Assembly (NCBI RefSeq): GCF_000499845.2
Contig: NC_023749.2
Coordinates: 21,463,176-21,527,175 of the forward strand
Direction: 5' to 3'
Origin: Phaseolus vulgaris
Lineage: Eukaryota > Streptophyta > Magnoliopsida > Fabales > Fabaceae
DNA: 64,000 nucleotides
Part shown: positions 58,240-64,000 of the stretch, piece by piece
Layout: each line of letters opens with the position of its first letter
How positions within the stretch are numbered: the first letter of the stretch is position 1
The notes under the pieces: generated by a model
The model's database searches: none
The model's input: the letters and a program-made list of their open reading frames with translations, nothing else
Told to the model about the DNA's origin: nothing
Made by a program: the position numbers and the translations under genes

Positions 58240-59036
58240 TGTACTGCCCTGGTAGTCGAAAGTGATGACGTGGCATCCAGCTACCTTTTAGGCGTGTTGA
58301 CAAGGCGCCAGGTTGGCAGAAGGGAAGGAATTCGGGGGGCTCGTGAAGTCGCCAGTTATTAAGTTGGCGTGTTCCGATCTCCAGCATACCAGAACCGGCG
58401 ATCACCAGGTTAGAGATGAAGTCGCCAGATGTAAACTCAGGCGACCTAGTGATTGGAGATCGCCAGAGCAAGCACATCGCCAGAGATGAAGGTGGTGCAG
58501 ATTATGAAGGCGGCCGGCGAGACCACAGGGAAGGTGTACGAAGGCACCCTAACTCGCCAGTTCCAGTAGAGATCGCACTCCTAAGTTAGCTATGTACTGG
58601 GCAGTACCATGCATAGGTAACTTAGCAAAACGAGAATAGAAGCAGCGCCCAAGTCAAGGAGGCTCCAGATGAAGGCACGTGTACGACTAGATGCGGGCCA
58701 CGTGTCCAAGTCTGTAACTGCCAGGAAAGAGAAAGTAACCAGGTATATAAGAGTTCTTAACGAACTTTCTGAGGTACGCACGTTCAGATTATACTCTTTA
58801 CGCTTGCGAGTTCTAGAGCACACTGTGAGAGAGAATTTGCACGGTTCTTGTTCTCTTAGTATTTGGTGGTTCGGCTACTGACTTGGGCGTTGGAGTGCGA
58901 TCGGCCGCAGCGGCGCCGCTCTGTTCTTTTGCAGGTTCTTGAGGTGAATCTTGGAGAGGGACGGACGTTTGAAGCGGTGCGCAAGTCGATCCTGTGACGA
59001 GGCAAGCTCCTACGTTCTGGTCAACAGGCAGGATCA
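58240..59036 (+). repeat. 5' LTR of element E
   Basis: 797 bp, TGTACTGCCCTGG...CAGGCAGGATCA. No partner LTR in the window. Confidence 0.93.
58676..58750 (+). promoter_or_regulatory. LTR promoter module, element E
   Basis: CACGTG at 58676-58681 and 58699-58704, TATATAA at 58744-58750. Confidence 0.55.
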
Positions 59037-59445
59037 TCAGGCGCCCACCGTGGGGCCGTGTAAAACTTGCTTCCATCCACAGCGTGAGTTCTTGAAGGTT
59101 TTCGAAGTTTTCTGCGTGGTTGTGTGCTGGTGCAACCATCGTTCACTTTTTGCTTGAAATTTGTTCGGTAAATTCGCGTTTTATACCGTTCGTTTGGGTT
59201 TTCGATCGGTGAAGAAAGGTTTTCCTGCTGTTTACGCGTAGTTTGTTCGGTGGATTTGAGTTCTTCCGCTCGTTGGGTTATCCGTGGGAAGAGCAGTGGT
59301 TTCCGGTGGAGTTGCAGGTTTCTTTGAAGGTTGCGGTGTTCTTGAGTTTCCTTGCGGAGTTTCGCACAATTTCTTCCGATTGATCGCTGAATCGATCGTA
59401 GCTGAAGCAAGTGTTGTTCGCTGCATTCTGTGATTCGTTAAGTTC
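59037..59445 (+). other. Element E leader with primer-binding region
   Basis: Begins TCAGGCGCCCACCGTGGGGC. The gag ATG follows at 59446. No other feature seen. Confidence 0.6.
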
Positions 59446-62140
59446 ATGAGAAAAATGAGAAGCAATCGTTCGAGCCCCGTGGCGCCTGTCGCTGCTGAAG
59501 GCGACGCCGCCATGACCATGGCGCAGATGGTAGACATTATGCGCTCGTTGCAGGCGACTGTGGAAGCCTCGCGCATAGAGCAGGCGCGAATGCATGAGGA
59601 CCTGGCCGCCTCCCGGGCCAGGAATGATGAGCTTACCATGGTGACTGAGGAGCTGCGTCAAGCTCTTCAGGAGCAGCAAGGGCGTCCTATTGCTGAAGAG
59701 GTCGCGCCGTCGTCGCCACCTCGTGTTTTTCCTATGCCTTTCGCTCAGGCGATTACTGACACGCCCATTCCTACGAGCGTGGTCCCTGTCAAGGCTGTCT
59801 TTACCGGCGTGGAGGATCCAGAGGCCCATCTGACCACGTTCCATACGCAGATGATGCTGTCGGGAGGGTTAGACGCCGTGTATTGCAAGATGTTCGTAAG
59901 CACGCTCCAGGGAACGGCGTTGGAGTGGTTTGTGAGCCTACCTAACGGTCACATAACCAGTTTTCAGCAGTTCTCGAAGGTTTTCGTCGAGCAATACATC
60001 GTGAACAAGGCACCGCCCAGGGTGTCTTATGATTTGTTTGATATAAGGCAGTACCAGGGAGAGTCCCTCAGAGACTACCTGAATCGCTTTGGAGCGCAGA
60101 TGGTCAGATCGCCGGCCAAAGATGAAGAAATGTTGGTCTATGCATTCAAGAAGGGCGTGCTGCCAGGACCATTCTGCGAGGCCTTGATCAGGGCTCACCC
60201 TGCAACGTTTGCTGAGGTCAGGCGACTTGCGGTGGCTCACATCGCCGACGAGAGTGAGGTCGCTGAGAAGAGAGGGAGCGTGGCTCCCGCTAGGCCACGT
60301 GCCCAGACCAGGATCCAGCCGCAAAGGGTGCTGGAAACAGTGGCGGCGGCCAGGAAGGACCAGAGGACTCGCCATCCTTATGATAGGAGGAACAAGGGGA
60401 GGGGCCAGGGACGCCAGCAACCAGCACGCCGGGAATACAATAGCCCGCCTAAGCACATGTTTGTTATGGGATTGGCGGACCTGATCGCCATTCCCAATAT
60501 ATCTGCCAGGTTGAAAGCGCCTGAGAAGGTGGGCGACAAGGTGCTGGGACCAAAGCCAGACGCCTGGTGTGAGTTTCACCAGGGCTTTGGCCACACTTTG
60601 GACTCGTGTTTGTCCTTAGGGTATCAGCTCGATGATCTGGTTAAGAGCGGGTTCCTAAATGACTATTTGCTGGACAGAAGAACGGGGGGAGCGTCGAGTT
60701 CCCAGCCAGCAGGTGGAGAAGCCCAGCAACACGAGATGCCCATCCACGGGGAAATCCACACCATCGCAGGAGGCTTCTCAGGTGGTGGATGCACCGCATC
60801 GCAGAGGAAGAAGTACGCACGGTCGGTGATGACAGTGGATATGTTTGAAGATCACTCGCCGGAGGTGGACATTACGTTCACCAAGCAGGATCTTCGGGAC
60901 GTTGTGCCCCATGACAACGATCCCATAGTCATTTCGTTGATTACGGCGGGAAGGAAGGTCCACAGAGTTCTGGTGGACCAGGGAAGCTCGGCAGACGTGA
61001 TGTTCTGGCCGACTTTCACGCAGCTGGAATTGCCCCTTGACCAGCTAAGGCCCCATGGAGGGTGCCTATATGGGTTCACTGGTGACCAGGTGGAGGTCAG
61101 GGGGTACATTGAGTTGAGAACCACGTTTACAGACGAGGCTGGTTCGAGGACGGAGAAAATCAAGTACCTCATTGTAAACGCCCCTTCAGCATACAACATC
61201 CTGTTGGGAAGGCCCACGCTTAACAGGATAGGCGCTATACCGTCGACTCGGCACATGAAGGTGAAGTTGTTGTCTATGGAGGGGGTGGTGATCACGATCA
61301 AGTCTGATCAGAAAGAAGCAAAAAAGTGCTATGAGAATAGCCTGAAAAACAAGAGATCAGTGAGTTATGTAACAACCACCCCACCTCCCGGCGTGAAGCC
61401 CAGATCGACGGTAACGGAAGAGACCGCCGGGAGGGATGTGGAGATGGTGGACGCTGAGCTGGGAGAGGGGAACGCTGGTCTGGAGGAGGAAGAGGCACGG
61501 AATTGCCCTGAGGAAGCGAGAGAACAGGGAATCGCCAGGGCGGTGATCGCCAGGGAATCCAGGCCAAAACCTGTCGAGCAGTGGCTCGAGAAAGAGATCG
61601 GGGGAAAAATCTTCAATCTGGGAAGATCTCTGGAGGTCGAGCTCCAGGACCAGATCGCCAAGGTGATTGAGCGGCATCTGGACGCGTTTGCATGGTCCGC
61701 TTCGGACATGCCCGGAATTGATCCCGACTTCCTGTGCCATCATCTGGCGATGGACAGCTTGGTGAGACCAGTGCGACAAAGAAGAAGAAAGTTCAACGAA
61801 GAAAGGAGGCAGGCGATTAGAGATGAGACACAGAAACTCCTTGCTGCAGGTCACATCAGAGAAGTCCAGTACCCTGAGTGGCTGGCGAATGTCGTGTTGG
61901 TGAAGAAGAGTAACGGGAAATGGCGCATGTGCATCGATTTCACCGACCTGAACAAAGCTTGTCCAAAGGATTCGTATCCTTTACCAAGCATAGACGCCCT
62001 GGTAGATAGTGTCGCAGGGTGTAAGTTGCTGAGTTTCCTGGATGCCTTCTCGGGGTATAACCAGATTAAGATGCATCCCATGGATGAAGAGAAGACAGCC
62101 TTCATGACGGAGAGATCGTGCTACTGCTACAAGGTGATGC
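59446..62140 (+). pseudogene. gag-pro-pol of element E, open but cut off in RT
   Basis: The only gag-pol copy with no stop or frameshift in its preserved part: 898 codons from MRKMRSNRSSP through gag core (about residues 120-230), CX2HX4HX4C motif (CEFHQGFGHTLDSC), protease LVDQGSSADVM, and RT up to CYCYKVM, just before the MPFG motif. The frame then continues about 23 codons into the LTR of element F and stops; those residues are not part of the original protein. YVDD, both RNase H domains and integrase are absent here. If E continues beyond F outside the window, the original gene may have been intact before F inserted. Confidence 0.9.
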
Positions 62141-62189
62141 TGATGGAGGAGGGCCCAAGCTCACAACACGATGAAAGCCAAGCCTCCAA

Positions 62190-62335
62190 GACTAGACGGT
62201 CTAGCCTATGATGAGGAGCGTCTAGACTCAAAAAGGAGCGTCTAGCCCATGAAGAGGAGCGTCTAGGCCATGATGAGGAGCGGCTACATAAGGAGCGTCT
62301 AGGCCATGATGAGGATTCCTTCTAGATCGTCTAGC
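62190..62335. repeat. Short tandem repeat within the LTR of F
   Basis: About five imperfect copies of GAGGAGCGTCTAGGCCATGAT (about 20 bp each), with variants AAGGAGCGTCTAGCCCATG and AGGAGCGGCTACATA. CTAGAC/GTCTAG elements are self-complementary. Confidence 0.75.
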
Positions 62336-62610
62336 TTCACATACACATGGGTCAAAGCTACGGTTTTGGGAAGAGAAGACCTTTGTAATTGTTAGATAAA
62401 GGCCCATTAGGGGTGCTTAGTAATTAGAGTAGTGTAGAAAGCATATTTGTGTCAACATTCTAGAAAGACCATGGAGGGGGTGAGCATAAAAACTAGACAC
62501 ACCCCTCCCCATGTGCTCATTTGTGCACCCATGTGCCATGTGCACCCATATGCTTCACATTTACATTTCATTTGGCTAGCATTAGGGTTGCATTATGGTC
62601 CTCCTTAGCC

Positions 62611-62617
62611 TATAAAA
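62611..62617 (+). promoter_or_regulatory. TATA box in the LTR of F
   Basis: TATAAAA within CTCCTTAGCCTATAAAAGGA; the flanks CTCCT and AGGAG are complementary. Position, about 470 bp into the LTR, suits a U3/R promoter. Confidence 0.5.
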
Positions 62618-62888
62618 GGAGGAGCCTACACCTTGTATTTTCAAGTTTATTGTGAGTAAGGTTATGCTGCCAATTTTGTGCACAAGCTTTACTTCTCCTA
62701 GAAATCTAGGCTCTAAACTTCAATCCTTTCACCTTTTCCCTTGAGCTGGCCGAACCACTCAAACACCATACTCATCATGCACCTACAAGGCCAACACAAC
62801 TCCTAGGAGGGTCTTGATCATCTCACCCATTGCTTCCGCACCTTATTTTTCTACTTTGATTCAAGAAGAACACATGAAAATGCCATCA

Positions 62889-64000
62889 TTTGGTATCATG
62901 AGCTTTGGTTCTTCAAGATGAGTAGCTCCTTGTCTTTTAAATTTTAGTTCTTCTTTATTTCATATTGTCATTTACTTTCCTTACTTGTCTTGCTGTTTTT
63001 TACTTTTTAAATTGTTCTCGGTGTGCTTATGGAAGATCCAACCAAAGCACAATTGTTCAATTGATCTTGAACAAATTCTGTGCAGCTTGTGATAGGATTC
63101 CTTACACCATTGAGTGGCTGTTTTTCTTTTAGGAATTTGAGTCCTTATTGCTTTCTTAATTTTGCTTCATTTTATGCTTTGAGTCTTTATTTTCTGAATC
63201 TATAAATGTTGTGTCAAGTCATGTGAATCCATATTTGTCAACAATTCTTAGTAGTCCTATTATTGGCTTGATTGTTTCTTGCTTTTGGGTCTCTTTAAAT
63301 TGTTTGAATCTGCTGTTCTTTGATCCTTTGGTGCCTTTTTATTTTTTTAGTTTGAGTTCATAATTGTGTCTTAGTTCTTACACAATTTCCGTTCTTACAA
63401 TTCCATTGTGTTAAAGTTTGGTTATCTTGCTGTTTTTTCCAGTTTTCCAGGATTCCCCTGTTTACACCTTCTCTGTTTTGGCTGTTTTAACCCAGAAAAA
63501 TATTTCCACCCATAGGAAAATTCTGATTTTCTGGAAAATGCAAGTTTAAAGTGTTATAGAAAAGACAAAAAAAGAATGAGGTCAAAAGAAGCAACAGAAA
63601 AAAAATGATAAATCTTACAAAATCAGAGTGCAAATCTTGAGCGCTCCAGCTGGCCTAACCGAACACCAATTTTGAAAAATTTATTAAAAAAAAATGGTGC
63701 ATCCGTTTTGAGTGAATCCAAAACCAGATTTTAGATAAGATCCTGAATATCTTGCATAACAAATTTCAGAGCCAAATTCCAAAAATACAGATCAGCATAA
63801 ATCGGGGAACAAACACGTTTTCTGGCCCACAACATTTTCCAGTGGTGCTGTTTTTTTTATTTGGTCATCTAATCTAGTGCTTTTCTTTAGGAATTCTTTT
63901 GTGTGCCAACCTTTTATTGAGTACCTTTAATTGTTTGCTTTAATTTCTTGAATCTCTTTCTAAGTTGTCATATTATAAATCATTTTGGTGGTACTGTTTT
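62889..64000 (+). mobile_element. Element F internal 5' region (unclassified LTR retrotransposon, runs off the window)
   Basis: Begins TTTGGTATCATGAGCTTTGG; TGGTATCATGAGC is one T away from TGGTATCAGAGC, the primer-binding site for initiator Met-tRNA used by many plant retrotransposons. The rest is an AT-rich, T-rich leader with no long reading frame. Whether F is copia or gypsy cannot be told from this stretch. Confidence 0.65.

Larger units (their letters stand above)
58240..62140 (+). mobile_element. Element E: 5' part of a Tat-type gypsy retrotransposon, interrupted by element F
   Basis: Contains the 5' LTR, leader, gag, protease and the first part of RT. At 62141 the sequence switches to the LTR of element F, so E is split rather than necessarily truncated; its 3' half may lie past the window. 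Its LTR (TGTACTGCCCTGGTAG) is closest to that of A. It is inserted after ATTGGTTTT in the satellite monomer, the same site as D. Confidence 0.9.
62141..62888 (+). repeat. LTR of nested element F (5' LTR)
   Basis: 748 bp with the terminal inverted repeat TGATGG...CCATCA. It starts exactly where E's RT similarity ends and is followed directly by a primer-binding-like site. It contains a TATA box at 62611 and a small tandem repeat at about 62190-62335. The expected target duplication is GATGC (62136-62140), but the other end lies outside the window. Confidence 0.8.

Noticed and set aside
62141..62211. C-terminal extension LMEEGPSSQHDESQASK on the gag-pol of element E
   Set aside because: It is read-through into the LTR of element F; relatives continue with MPFGLKN at this point.
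62889..64000. Host gene or promoter in the AT-rich right end
   Set aside because: It directly follows an LTR end and a primer-binding-like site and has no long frame, so it is better read as the leader of element F.
1..64000. Disease-resistance genes, rRNA, tRNA or microRNA genes
   Set aside because: No NB-ARC, LRR or kinase motifs, no rRNA blocks and no convincing tRNA cloverleaf were seen; everything large is satellite or retrotransposon.

Overview
The window is plant repeat DNA with no recognisable host gene. It suggests a legume, possibly the Phaseolus/Vigna group; that guess rests on general resemblance and was not checked by any search. About 18.5 kb is an AT-rich tandem satellite, and almost all the rest is LTR retrotransposons inserted into that satellite. 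The four older elements (A to D) and the partial fifth (E) belong to one Ty3/gypsy family. I assign it to the Tat clade because its polyprotein has a second, archaeal-type RNase H domain between the original RNase H and the integrase, and because it carries an accessory gene on the opposite strand downstream of pol.

Layout: satellite 1-7940; element A 7941-11318 (5'-truncated, + orientation); satellite 11319-17836; element B 17837-30059 (complete, - orientation, 5-bp target duplication GTTTA); satellite 30060-31828; element C 31829-43881 (complete, +); satellite 43882-44792; element D 44793-56911 (complete, +, target duplication GTTTT); satellite 56912-58239; element E 58240-62140 (+, 5' LTR, leader, gag, protease and part of RT). 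E is interrupted at 62141 by the LTR of an unrelated nested retrotransposon F, which runs off the window. Joining the satellite across each element (TSD collapsed) restores the monomer, so the array was continuous before the insertions.

A complete family member is about 12.1 kb: LTR of about 795 bp (874-888 bp in B), a non-canonical primer-binding region, a leader of about 0.4 kb, one gag-pro-pol reading frame of about 1,810 codons, a noncoding stretch of about 1.4 kb with G+C-rich short tandem repeats, a convergent two-exon accessory gene on the other strand (about 815 codons), a polypurine tract and the 3' LTR. The accessory protein has an N-terminal domain resembling the 'putative gypsy type transposon' (Transposase_28) family, then a basic/proline-rich linker and a long coiled coil. 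Exon 1 is exactly 943 nt in all four copies.

No gag-pol copy is intact in the window, and neither is any copy of the accessory gene. Most nonsense changes are CAG to TAG or CGA to TGA, as expected from decay of methylated cytosine in silenced plant repeats. The satellite has ~97-bp and ~110-bp monomer variants arranged in higher-order units, including two recent block duplications of ~1.52 kb and ~1.17 kb. A centromeric or pericentromeric location is plausible but not proven.
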